DNA from: Candidatus Poribacteria bacterium
GTDB lineage: Bacteria; Poribacteria; WGA-4E; PCPOR2b
DNA: 64,000 nucleotides
Reading direction: 5' to 3'
Assembly (NCBI GenBank): GCA_003635265.1
Contig: PYIZ01000026.1
Coordinates: forward strand, 20,491 to 84,490
Position 1 is the stretch's first letter, and every line of letters starts with the position of its first letter. Position numbers and translations under genes: made by a program. The notes under the pieces were generated by a model, which was not told where the DNA came from, made no database searches, and worked only from the letters and a program-made list of their open reading frames with translations. Shown piece after piece: positions 45,521 to 53,487 of this stretch.

Positions 45521-46600
45521 CTATCTGTTTATCTTCTCGTTGTGATCAGCATTCACCCGTTCTGCCTGCCACACTTTCCTATTACCGTAATAATCCTCCT
45601 CGCTTCTCAGAGGTGCAACGTCAGCCAGCCACAAGGTGTAAACAAGCATATCCATCAAGTTTTCCCCGTCGTACAGTCGATTCTGCAACCGCGCTTCTTC
45701 CACGAATCCCGCCGTTTTCACCATCTCTTTTTGGTCGTCGTCACAGTCAGCGATGTAAATCTGTAGCGTATTAATCGAGAGATCTTTTGCTTTTTCTGCG
45801 GCAGCAGTCAGGAGTTCAGGTCCCTGTTCAAAATAGCTAGGACAGACGCGAAAACTGAGGATCGCGATATGCTGCTCGTGAAAAGTGTCAAACCTTTTCA
45901 GGACCGCTGTGCCGACGATGCGTTGCTCACGGTTTTCCAACACCACAAACGCGCCGTTCCGATCTTCGATCTGCCTCATGAGCCGCACAAAGTGGCTTTC
46001 AAAGCGGGTTTCACGGAAAGTCTGCGTGAAATAGTCCTTGATGAGCCAGCGTGGTTCACGATGGTTGTAGAGGACCGAGGCACGCGGCAGATCCGCCCAC
46101 GTGGCATCTCGGATGTGCGCCGGTCCACAGAACGCCAGATAGGTCTGATCGAAGTCCCCGGCATCGGGTGCGAGATAGCGCATCCCATCCCCTAAGTGAT
46201 ACCAGAACCCATATTTTTCGTACAGACTACCGGCGATGGGGTTGGTGGTGCAGAGATAGAGTGCGATTCCATCATCAACGCGGAATCTGCGGATAAGGCT
46301 ATCCATGAGTGCCGAGGCAATCCCTTTGCTTCTATGTTCTTCCTCGGTTCGCACAAACTCAACGACGCCGACATCGCGTGTGTCCGTTGGCGCATAATAG
46401 CTCATACTGCCGACAACTTCGCCATCAATTTCGCCTACAAAATAAGGCGTGAAGAGCCATTCCGTGAGCTTCCCATTGAGTAGATCATCGCTTATATCGC
46501 CCCAACAACCCACTTTGCTGACGTAATCATGGAGCGGCGGGTGCAGTGTCTTGATGACAAGCTGCTCGCCATTTTTTAATTTCACTGTCTCTATTGTCAT
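45521..46600 (-). CDS. Tandem GNAT acetyltransferase
   Basis: 359 aa. The first GNAT domain contains VVEFVRTEEEHRSKGIAS, with the acetyl-CoA loop RSKGIAS, and a second, more divergent GNAT-like domain spans ~165-330. The two halves imply a duplicated fold; the second half may have lost activity. The ATG at 46600 has GAGGA upstream, favouring it over an in-frame start at 46630. No specific substrate can be given. Confidence 0.8.
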   Translation of the reverse strand: MTIETVKLKNGEQLVIKTLHPPLHDYVSKVGCWGDISDDLLNGKLTEWLFTPYFVGEIDGEVVGSMSYYAPTDTRDVGVVEFVRTEEEHRSKGIASALMDSLIRRFRVDDGIALYLCTTNPIAGSLYEKYGFWYHLGDGMRYLAPDAGDFDQTYLAFCGPAHIRDATWADLPRASVLYNHREPRWLIKDYFTQTFRETRFESHFVRLMRQIEDRNGAFVVLENREQRIVGTAVLKRFDTFHEQHIAILSFRVCPSYFEQGPELLTAAAEKAKDLSINTLQIYIADCDDDQKEMVKTAGFVEEARLQNRLYDGENLMDMLVYTLWLADVAPLRSEEDYYGNRKVWQAERVNADHNEKINR

Positions 46601-46690
46601 AGCACGTTCCTCGATCCTATCGATTATCAATGCGTCTGCATTTTAACACGATACCGTTTCCACGGTCAATCACCTTCTCCTCATCGGGTT

Positions 46691-46704
46691 TGTAGGAGGG
46701 ATCT
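46691..46704. repeat. Short dispersed repeat TGTAGGAGGGATCT, copy 1
   Basis: The same 14 nt recur at 51525-51538. The remainder of the 46601-46937 gap holds only the promoter below and no supported gene. Confidence 0.45.
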
Positions 46705-46851
46705 CCGCAGCTCGATATAAACAGCCCTGTCCCCCTTGAATTCCCCTTTACACGGTGTTTTGCCACAAATGTATACGGTAGGCTAAAATACCCCAGAGAG
46801 GAATCATTTCTGCTGCTCGTCCGCGTATTGCTATAAGCCTGCTATTCTTTG

Positions 46852-46880
46852 TTTACACAGGTGTGAATATCTGATATAAT
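46852..46880 (+). promoter_or_regulatory. Strong sigma-70-type promoter for the PhyH gene
   Basis: TTTACA (46852-46857), 17 bp spacer, TATAAT (46875-46880), 58 bp before the ATG at 46938. Close to consensus at both boxes. Confidence 0.75.
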
Positions 46881-46937
46881 ATGTCCTAATGAAAATCTGC
46901 CGAACTCAGAATTTGGGAAACAGTAGAGGAGGTATTT

Positions 46938-47786
46938 ATGGATACTGCCTGTTTGGATTATTGCTTAACGCATGAAGAACGGCTCCAATTTGAAAAGAAC
47001 GGTTTCTTCATTGTTGAAGACGCATTACCACCGAAATTGGTCGATGATCTCAACGCGGTGTTAGACCGGCTTGAGGCGAAATATCGACCCGAGCAAAATT
47101 TGGGTCCCCATGAACGCTGCAACATATTCGACTTCATTGGGAAGGATGATCTCTTCCTAGAGTTACTCGATTGGTACAAGACATTTCCGAAGGTGTGGGG
47201 TATCTTGGGATGGCACATCCAGCTCTACCACTCGCATTTGGGAATCACGCCACCAGTAGCACCCGAGGAAAGATCAGACGAGAAGCGTTTAGGATGGCAT
47301 CAAGATAGTGGACGTTTGAACAGCGATTTGGAAAGTAATCCCCGTCCACGAATTTCTCTCAAAATCGGCTACTTTTTGACCGACACAACGGTGGAGGGAA
47401 GTGGGAATTTCTATGTCCTCCCCGGCAGCCACCTGCAGAACGAGTTAGAGCTGCCTGAAGATGGGGTCTCAAACCCTGAAGGAACGACAGCGGTGAAGGT
47501 GCCGCCCGGTACAGCGGTATTTTTCGACCGGCGTATCTGGCATTCCGCAAGCCCCAATCATTCAGATATCACCCGAAAGGTGCTGTTCTACGGCTATAGC
47601 TATCGGTGGCTGCGACCAAGAGACAATATGACCGTCGACCACTATATGGAACGTAGCGACCCGATTCGACGACAGCTGCTGGGTGCTAGCACAGGGGGAT
47701 TGGGATATACCTCTCCAAAAGATGAAGACGTGCCTCTCCGAGACTGGATCCAAGAACACCTCGGAGAAGATGCGGTTATCCCCTAA
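46938..47786 (+). CDS. PhyH-family Fe(II)/2-oxoglutarate dioxygenase, canonical site
   Basis: 282 aa double-stranded beta-helix oxygenase. The metal triad is H121-Q-D123 (WHQDSGR) with distal H202 (RIWHSASP), so it is the usual hydroxylase type, in contrast to the HxG paralogue at 11281. SGNFYVLPGSH is a family motif. AGGAGG precedes the ATG. The substrate is unknown. It ends beside a hairpin repeat and converges on the DapA-like gene. Confidence 0.9.
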   Translation: MDTACLDYCLTHEERLQFEKNGFFIVEDALPPKLVDDLNAVLDRLEAKYRPEQNLGPHERCNIFDFIGKDDLFLELLDWYKTFPKVWGILGWHIQLYHSHLGITPPVAPEERSDEKRLGWHQDSGRLNSDLESNPRPRISLKIGYFLTDTTVEGSGNFYVLPGSHLQNELELPEDGVSNPEGTTAVKVPPGTAVFFDRRIWHSASPNHSDITRKVLFYGYSYRWLRPRDNMTVDHYMERSDPIRRQLLGASTGGLGYTSPKDEDVPLRDWIQEHLGEDAVIP

Positions 47787-47807
47787 TCCAATCTGCTCCG
47801 AAGAATC

Positions 47808-47840
47808 AGAAACCGAGTTTTTGGCAAAAACTCGGTTTCT
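47808..47840. repeat. 34-nt dispersed hairpin repeat, copy 4 (33 nt)
   Basis: Arms AGAAACCGAG and CTCGGTTTCT, between two convergent genes, so it could terminate both transcripts. Confidence 0.85.
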
Positions 47841-47846
47841 CCCCAC

Positions 47847-48752
47847 CTACTTTTTCCAAGTCATCAACGGCTCAAGCCTTGCCAGAATTTCATCCAAGTA
47901 TTTCGAGGCGATCTCGTCCAGTGGCATCTCTCCATTACGCTTGAGCGGACAATCAATAATCCCACGACGATACAGGACCTCCTTGTAACAGCCCGGAAGT
48001 TGATGTTCAAATAGGAACAGCGGTGCCATCTCTTTGTAAATATAGGTTGACCGCTCTTCATCGCCTGCCTCTAAGGCGTCCCATAAGGCTACTACAACAT
48101 CAGTGACATGACTTGCGGGCATCTGCCCGGCACTCCCACGCCTATATTCCTCGATCAGATACCGTCCACCCGCCCCACCGAATACACCCTTGCACGAACC
48201 ATCATCGCCTTGGATCACAGCTGTCAACTTCACCGTGCTCGGCAGCGTCTCCTCCTTGATATATTCCACATACTCAATCTCCCGACAGAGTTTAAGCAAG
48301 CATTCTGCCGACAGATTCGAGCCAATGGGCGGCATATTGTTCTGAATGAACACTGGCATCCGTGCTGCATCTGAAATTGTCTGGTAATATTCAAAGGTGA
48401 GACTCTCAGATATGTGATTGACATACGGAGGCATAGCGATAACACCGTCCGCGCCGATATCGCGCGCGTGTTTCGCAAATAGCGCCGCGACCTCCTGCGT
48501 CACTCCCGCGGCACCAATAATGGCTGGTAATCGTCCGGCGTTCTGCTTAACAAGCACTTCCGACATCTTGAACCGTTCTGCATCGCTGAGGGCAGTAAAC
48601 TCACTGGCGTTCACAGGATAGACCAATCCGTGTGAACCACACTCAATGCAGAAATCAATCATGCGTTGGAAACTAGCGACATCAATCTCTCCGTTCTCTA
48701 GAAACGGTGTGGAGGGAATGGTGAATACACCACGATAACTGTTTGAACTCAT
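47847..48752 (-). CDS. DapA-family aldolase (dihydrodipicolinate synthase-like)
   Basis: 301 aa class I aldolase barrel. PVNASEFTALSDAER, MPPYVNH (catalytic tyrosine) and VEYIKEE (Schiff-base lysine) are family features. Members include dihydrodipicolinate synthase, N-acetylneuraminate lyase and sugar-acid aldolases; this one lacks features that select one. The ATG at 48752 has AAGGAG 6-7 nt upstream; a longer frame from 48860 adds an unrelated leader. Confidence 0.87.
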   Translation of the reverse strand: MSSNSYRGVFTIPSTPFLENGEIDVASFQRMIDFCIECGSHGLVYPVNASEFTALSDAERFKMSEVLVKQNAGRLPAIIGAAGVTQEVAALFAKHARDIGADGVIAMPPYVNHISESLTFEYYQTISDAARMPVFIQNNMPPIGSNLSAECLLKLCREIEYVEYIKEETLPSTVKLTAVIQGDDGSCKGVFGGAGGRYLIEEYRRGSAGQMPASHVTDVVVALWDALEAGDEERSTYIYKEMAPLFLFEHQLPGCYKEVLYRRGIIDCPLKRNGEMPLDEIASKYLDEILARLEPLMTWKK

Positions 48753-48825
48753 CAAGTTCTCCTTATATTTGGTGAGGCAGTCTATACGAATTATTCTATC
48801 CGGATGGGATATTTTCGCCGCAAGT

Positions 48826-50277
48826 CTATGCGTCCCAAATCGCTGCCAGATCCCACACATCTATCGACTTTAGTTTCGCAGTGCCACCACGAGCGAAGAG
48901 ATGCACATCTCGGCTGTCCTGTCTGGCGGGATAGATCCGTTTGGTAAGGCATTGCCGATTGTTTGCGAAGATCTCAATAACCGAACGGTCTATAAAAATA
49001 TGCAGCGTTAGAAATTCATGCGCAGCCAATTCGAGAGGTCCCCGCTGCACACCGCGACTTACAACATCGGGATTGACGCTTGACCGATCCGCATCCAAGA
49101 CCAGGCACTTATCCCCTGGACTATAAAAGAGAAGTGTCTGCTCGTCGTCATCTGGTGAGCAACACACTTTAACTCCTAGCGCGTTGGCATCGCCCGGATC
49201 AAAAGTTGCCAAGATTTCGAGACATTCTCCACCGACCTCGTCAAGTGCGATGGAAGTATCAGGACTCATTCGAAGATTCGATAGTTGACGATGGTTACGG
49301 CGTAAGACTGTTAGTTCCGGGACGGGTTCAACCTCCAATGTACCCGCGTCAGAGAGGGAAAGAACCCGCGGCAGCGACATCACACCTGCCCAACCTGCTG
49401 CTCGTTGCACTGTTTCGCGGCGTCCCTCTGGAATCCAGCCAAAGAAAATGCGTCGGTTCCTCCCATCTAATAGCGTAAACCCGGCGCAGAGGTGACCGCT
49501 CTCAACCCCAAAATCGCCGAAATTCATCCGTCCATGATGTTTTGGATAGAACCGATAATCCGCGTAATCGCCGATATAGTATTGAACACCTCGGTCATGA
49601 CTAGCGAAGAGCAACACATGCCTGTCGCCAAGCGGAAAAAAGTCCGGGACAGCACAATCCGATTCGGGCGCTTTATCCAATTCACTGATATAAAACGGAT
49701 GCATGTATTCCCAGTGAATGAGATCTTTAGATCGGCATAAGAATGCCGTGTCTCCGATGCCTTCGAGCTTCCCACCTGAAATCGAATACCACCTATCCCC
49801 TTCCCACCAAGCGCATGGATCAAATGGTCGCCAACTATCTCCATCCGGTGGGTAGGGAATCACTGGATTTGCGGGATGCTTCTCCCAAGTAATAAGCTCA
49901 TCATCGCCCATGGCAATACAGTTTCCTTCTGGGTGGCCATAGTAAATCAGTGTTGGGACACCATTGTTGTTCACCGCACCACCACTCCAACAGCCACTCC
50001 GATCGGGACCGCCCGGCGTGGGTGTCAGTGCGATGGGGAGATCATCCCAGTGCACCAGGTCCGTACTGACCGCGTGGCCCCAGTGCATCCGTCTGGAATT
50101 GTCGAAAGCACCATCAGGATTGTACTGGTAAAAAAGATGATACTTGCCTTTCCAAAAGATTGTTCCATTCGGATCGCCGAGATAATTTGCTGGCGGCGAA
50201 AAGTGGTATAAGGGGCGGTAGGGATCGGAACCTATCGGTTTCCGGTGCGGCGGGATCTGTTCGACAGGGCTAGACAT
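48826..50277 (-). CDS. Glycoside hydrolase family 32 (invertase/levanase type)
   Basis: 483 aa with an N-terminal five-blade propeller and C-terminal beta-sandwich (from ~355). The nucleophile motif is NYLGDPNGT (D35, where most GH32 have NDPNG), the stabiliser motif is RPFDP (D153), and the acid/base region reads ESDCAVPDFF instead of the usual ECPDLF. Members hydrolyse fructosides such as sucrose, inulin or levan. No signal peptide, so probably cytoplasmic. Its 3' end lies 74 bp before the start of the DapA-like gene. Confidence 0.88.
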   Translation of the reverse strand: MSSPVEQIPPHRKPIGSDPYRPLYHFSPPANYLGDPNGTIFWKGKYHLFYQYNPDGAFDNSRRMHWGHAVSTDLVHWDDLPIALTPTPGGPDRSGCWSGGAVNNNGVPTLIYYGHPEGNCIAMGDDELITWEKHPANPVIPYPPDGDSWRPFDPCAWWEGDRWYSISGGKLEGIGDTAFLCRSKDLIHWEYMHPFYISELDKAPESDCAVPDFFPLGDRHVLLFASHDRGVQYYIGDYADYRFYPKHHGRMNFGDFGVESGHLCAGFTLLDGRNRRIFFGWIPEGRRETVQRAAGWAGVMSLPRVLSLSDAGTLEVEPVPELTVLRRNHRQLSNLRMSPDTSIALDEVGGECLEILATFDPGDANALGVKVCCSPDDDEQTLLFYSPGDKCLVLDADRSSVNPDVVSRGVQRGPLELAAHEFLTLHIFIDRSVIEIFANNRQCLTKRIYPARQDSRDVHLFARGGTAKLKSIDVWDLAAIWDA

Positions 50278-50381
50278 TGAAATTATCTCTGGATATGGAG
50301 CACAGTTCCCCGGGTGGGATTAACCGCGCGTCCACTACCAATCGGCAGTGGACGCACTAAAGGGTAATTCGCATACTCAAA

Positions 50382-51353
50382 TCAACTCGTGCTATAGGCT
50401 GGATCGATACCGTATAGCCGCGGCAGTCCGAGCATTATGTTCATGTTCTCAACCGCTTGGCTCGCGGCACCTTTCCCAAGGTTGTCCTCAAGGGAACAGA
50501 TGTAAGCGAACCCTTCATCAACTCTAACTTTGACGAGGAGCTTATGTGTATCAGCGATATCGCGCGTGCCCCACTGTTTATCAGCCGTATCTTCCACGAC
50601 GAACACCAGATCCTCCGGTTGGTAGGCGTTTCGGATCATCTGGCTCAACTGCTCAACCGCTGCGTCTTCAGAGACATGTTTCAGCGGTTCCGTCAACTCA
50701 ACCCGGATATTCGTGTTAATTCCCCTGAAAACAGACTGGAGAACAATAGGGGTAAAGTTCACACGAAAACCAGAATATAGCTCCATCTCCGGGATGTGTT
50801 TGTGCTGTCTGCCGTAGGCGTACGTAATCTCATTGGGCACCTCTTCAACATCTTTTCGTGCGCCGGAAATTCCCGACGTTGCTACGATGGTCGCTTCGCC
50901 TTGGACAAGCCCTTTAAGCGGTCTTAAAGCCAACACAACGCTCGTCGGGTAACAGCCCGGATTGCCTACTAACCGTGCCTGAGCGATCTGATCTTGTAGC
51001 AGTGCCGGCATCCCGTAAACCGCTTCCGCTAGCAGTTCAGGAACGTAATCTGTGGATTCGTTAGGATTCAATCCGATTCGCGGTGCATACTCCTCTTCAA
51101 ATTCCGCTCTGGGAAATCTGAACGCACCGCTCATATCAATGACTTTCTTTCCAAGCTCAAAGATTGATGGAGCAAATGTCATTGATTCTGGATCTTTAGT
51201 CGCAAGAAAAACCAATTCGCAGGAGTTTAACGCTCCTTCTTCTCTTCTTGAATTTTTTCTGAAGCAGACTTCAACCTGATCGTGATGTTCTAAAACTTTT
51301 TCAATCTCTTGGCCCACCATGCCGGTGTCGCCGTATATGCCGATGCTGTACAT
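50382..51353 (-). CDS. argC: N-acetyl-gamma-glutamyl-phosphate reductase
   Basis: 323 aa. NADP-binding start IGIYGDTGMVGQEI, catalytic cysteine in VGNPGCYPTSV, and conserved TSGISGARKDVEEV and a HKHIPEMELY histidine-containing segment. It reduces N-acetyl-glutamyl phosphate to the semialdehyde in arginine synthesis. A G-rich AAGGGGG site lies 7-8 nt before the ATG. Other arg genes are not in the window. A LysW-dependent lysine/arginine variant cannot be excluded. Confidence 0.88.
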   Translation of the reverse strand: MYSIGIYGDTGMVGQEIEKVLEHHDQVEVCFRKNSRREEGALNSCELVFLATKDPESMTFAPSIFELGKKVIDMSGAFRFPRAEFEEEYAPRIGLNPNESTDYVPELLAEAVYGMPALLQDQIAQARLVGNPGCYPTSVVLALRPLKGLVQGEATIVATSGISGARKDVEEVPNEITYAYGRQHKHIPEMELYSGFRVNFTPIVLQSVFRGINTNIRVELTEPLKHVSEDAAVEQLSQMIRNAYQPEDLVFVVEDTADKQWGTRDIADTHKLLVKVRVDEGFAYICSLEDNLGKGAASQAVENMNIMLGLPRLYGIDPAYSTS

Positions 51354-51524
51354 GATCTGCCCCCTTCTGTAGACTCGGATTCAAGAACGATCGAATAATG
51401 AGATTAACCCATGCACTTCATATTATGAAGTATAATCTCTCAACTTTCGACTGTCAATGTTTTTTTGCTCAGAAAGCAGTTTAACGGATTGATCGAAGAC
51501 ATAAGAGGGGACGGGCTAGCTGCC

Positions 51525-51547
51525 TGTAGGAGGGATCTACGAATCCC
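51525..51547. repeat. Short dispersed repeat TGTAGGAGGGATCT, copy 2, with hairpin
   Basis: Same 14 nt as 46691-46704. Here it overlaps a hairpin GGGAT-CTACGA-ATCCC (51532-51547). Otherwise the 51354-51710 gap contains only the promoter for the aminotransferase. Confidence 0.45.
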
Positions 51548-51613
51548 GACTTCCTGCTCAGATAGGCAGAAAATCGAAAACCAAATAGCCCTTAACCCGC
51601 TACAAGTTTGAGA

Positions 51614-51643
51614 TTGACGTCCTTGTACGCTTCATGCTATTAT
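51614..51643 (+). promoter_or_regulatory. Sigma-70-type promoter for the aminotransferase
   Basis: TTGACG (51614-51619), 18 bp spacer, TATTAT (51638-51643). The ATG is at 51711. Confidence 0.55.
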
Positions 51644-51710
51644 TTCGACAGGTTTGGGACGTTGTAAACCCATCAACACATCATTTCATAAATCACGAGG
51701 GAATTTCTCT

Positions 51711-52937
51711 ATGGGGTTAATGCCATCAGCTTGGGCACAACAGATAAAACCATCACCGACGCTGGAAATCAAGTCTATAGCGGATAGATTGAGACAAGAA
51801 GGAAAACAAATTTATGATTTCGGGATTGGTGAAATGAATCCAGAACTTCCGGTGCCACACCTTTTGAAAGCCGCAATTTCCCAAGCCCTAATGGATGATG
51901 CGACCCACTACTCCCCAGAAGCAGGCGATCCCGAATTGCTCGAAGCCATTCACGCAGATCTTCGTTTGTTCGGGTTAAGTTATTCCCCATCGGAGATTGT
52001 AGTCTGCCCCGGTCCCAAAGATGCCGTTTTCAAAATCTGTGTGACGATGCTAAACCCGACTTCTCGTCGAAATCGATTGGTAACGTTTGCCCCAACCTAC
52101 GAATCTTTCGAGAATCTGCCAATCCTGTTGACAGGTAAACCACCGATCATCTTGCAGACCGATGCACATCTTCTACCGGATCCAAATCAGCTAGCAGATC
52201 TCCTGAATCAAGATGATACGGTTGCATTGATCGTGCTGAATTCGCCTAATAATCCAACAGGGACAGTCTATCCGCCCTCATTGTTGGGTGAACTTGCCGA
52301 AGTCATCGGAAGGCATGGACAGATCTGCGTTTTATCTGATGAAGTTTACCGTACCATCGTTTATGATGGTCTCGAACATGTCAGTATTGCGTCTTACCTT
52401 CCCAAGCAGACCCTGCTCGTTGGAGGTATGTCCAAAGAGGTGTCAGGCACGGGGCTTCGTCTGGGATTTATTGCAGGACCGGAAGCGATGATGGGCGCAA
52501 TAGCAAATGTTGAGGGGAATACCTCCTCGTGCGTCAACCTACCTACGCAGAAAGGGTATGCACATTTTTTGCGAAAAGATGTGGATCTGCGCCTGCGATA
52601 CCAAATTCGGGATGCACTCTCTATCCGGCGAGAGGTATTGATGGAAGGCTTTGGGGAGCTAGTGAAGGATGCAGTTTGGGAGCGTCCGTCGGGCGCGTTC
52701 TATTTTTTCCCAGATATGCGCCGCTATTTCGGTCGCCAGACACCGGAAGGGCAACTCCTCAACACGGACGAGGAGTTAGCACTTTACTTGATTGAAAGCG
52801 CGAATGTCGTGACGGTGCCGGGGAGTAAGTTTCAGCGTCCTGGACATCTTCGGTTCGCTTATGCAGTCAGTCTTGAGACAATTAACACAGGGATAGAGCA
52901 GCTAGCGGAGGCTCTAGCCCGGTTGTCTGTTGAATAG
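51711..52937 (+). CDS. Class I/II PLP aminotransferase (aspartate-type)
   Basis: 408 aa. PLP lysine in GGMSKEVSGTGLRLGF, VLNSPNNPTGTVY and LSDEVYRTI are the fold-type I signatures. It is similar to bacterial aspartate/aromatic aminotransferases. GAGGG lies 9 nt before the ATG at 51711, and a longer in-frame extension from 51654 is rejected. Substrate specificity is not fixed by the sequence. Confidence 0.88.
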   Translation: MGLMPSAWAQQIKPSPTLEIKSIADRLRQEGKQIYDFGIGEMNPELPVPHLLKAAISQALMDDATHYSPEAGDPELLEAIHADLRLFGLSYSPSEIVVCPGPKDAVFKICVTMLNPTSRRNRLVTFAPTYESFENLPILLTGKPPIILQTDAHLLPDPNQLADLLNQDDTVALIVLNSPNNPTGTVYPPSLLGELAEVIGRHGQICVLSDEVYRTIVYDGLEHVSIASYLPKQTLLVGGMSKEVSGTGLRLGFIAGPEAMMGAIANVEGNTSSCVNLPTQKGYAHFLRKDVDLRLRYQIRDALSIRREVLMEGFGELVKDAVWERPSGAFYFFPDMRRYFGRQTPEGQLLNTDEELALYLIESANVVTVPGSKFQRPGHLRFAYAVSLETINTGIEQLAEALARLSVE

Positions 52938-52981
52938 TCCCACCTTATGTTAACGCAAGTTGCTAGTCCTCCAACCCGCTC

Positions 52982-53064
52982 GGCTTGGATAGGCATATCC
53001 AAGCCCTAGACTCTCGGAACGGAGCCATCTTTGTACGGGTGCAGTGGATGTGTCAATCCACTGC
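52982..53064. repeat. Two perfect hairpins downstream of the aminotransferase
   Basis: GGCTTGGATA-GGCA-TATCCAAGCC (10-bp stem, 52982-53005) and GCAGTGGAT-GTGTCA-ATCCACTGC (9-bp stem, 53041-53064). Neither has a T-run. They may be small dispersed palindromes or RNA 3'-end structures. Confidence 0.6.
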
Positions 53065-53066
53065 GA

Positions 53067-53118
53067 TATGTTAAAAGACCGTACAACAGACAGCGATTTC
53101 TTCCTCAAAAACGCGGTG
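53067..53118. repeat. Degenerate fifth copy of the 34-nt hairpin repeat unit
   Basis: TATGTTAAAAGACCGTACAA (53067-53086) corresponds to the left flank of copies 2 and 3. A decayed palindrome follows, with GCGATTTC and AAAACGCGG recognisable. It lies between the aminotransferase and the zinc-ribbon gene. Confidence 0.45.
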
Positions 53119-53192
53119 CCTCGGAGCGTTTTGCACTTTCTCTTGACGCGAGTCCAACGGCTTTAACTCGTCGCAAGGCTACTCTTTACGGG

Positions 53193-53483
53193 TCATATAT
53201 TGCGTTCGGCTTTGTCCACCGGACGTGCCGAGAGGTCGGTTCGCGGGGGAATATCCCACGAAATATAACCACACACCGGACATTCGAGTTCTGCCTCAAC
53301 AAGATTTCTATACTTTCCTGTTTTTCGTGGCTTTCGTTCGGTGTTGCACTGTGGACAGCGGACGGAGCGTAAATCGTAAGATTCACCGCGCCCAAACCGG
53401 GTCAAGAGGCAGAATAGTCCCCAGATCGCTCCGACGATAGCAATACAACAGAGGATAAAAAGTAGAAATGGGAGGATCTCCAT
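53193..53483 (-). CDS. Small membrane protein with zinc ribbon
   Basis: 96 aa. One N-terminal membrane helix (residues ~5-28) and a cytoplasmic-looking zinc ribbon with CPQC and CPVC about 26 residues apart. The C-terminus is polar. GGAAGG precedes the ATG by about 8 nt. It starts 4 bp after the end of the GH42-like gene, suggesting one operon. Function unknown. Confidence 0.7.
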   Translation of the reverse strand: MEILPFLLFILCCIAIVGAIWGLFCLLTRFGRGESYDLRSVRCPQCNTERKPRKTGKYRNLVEAELECPVCGYISWDIPPRTDLSARPVDKAERNI

Positions 53484-53487
53484 TCTC

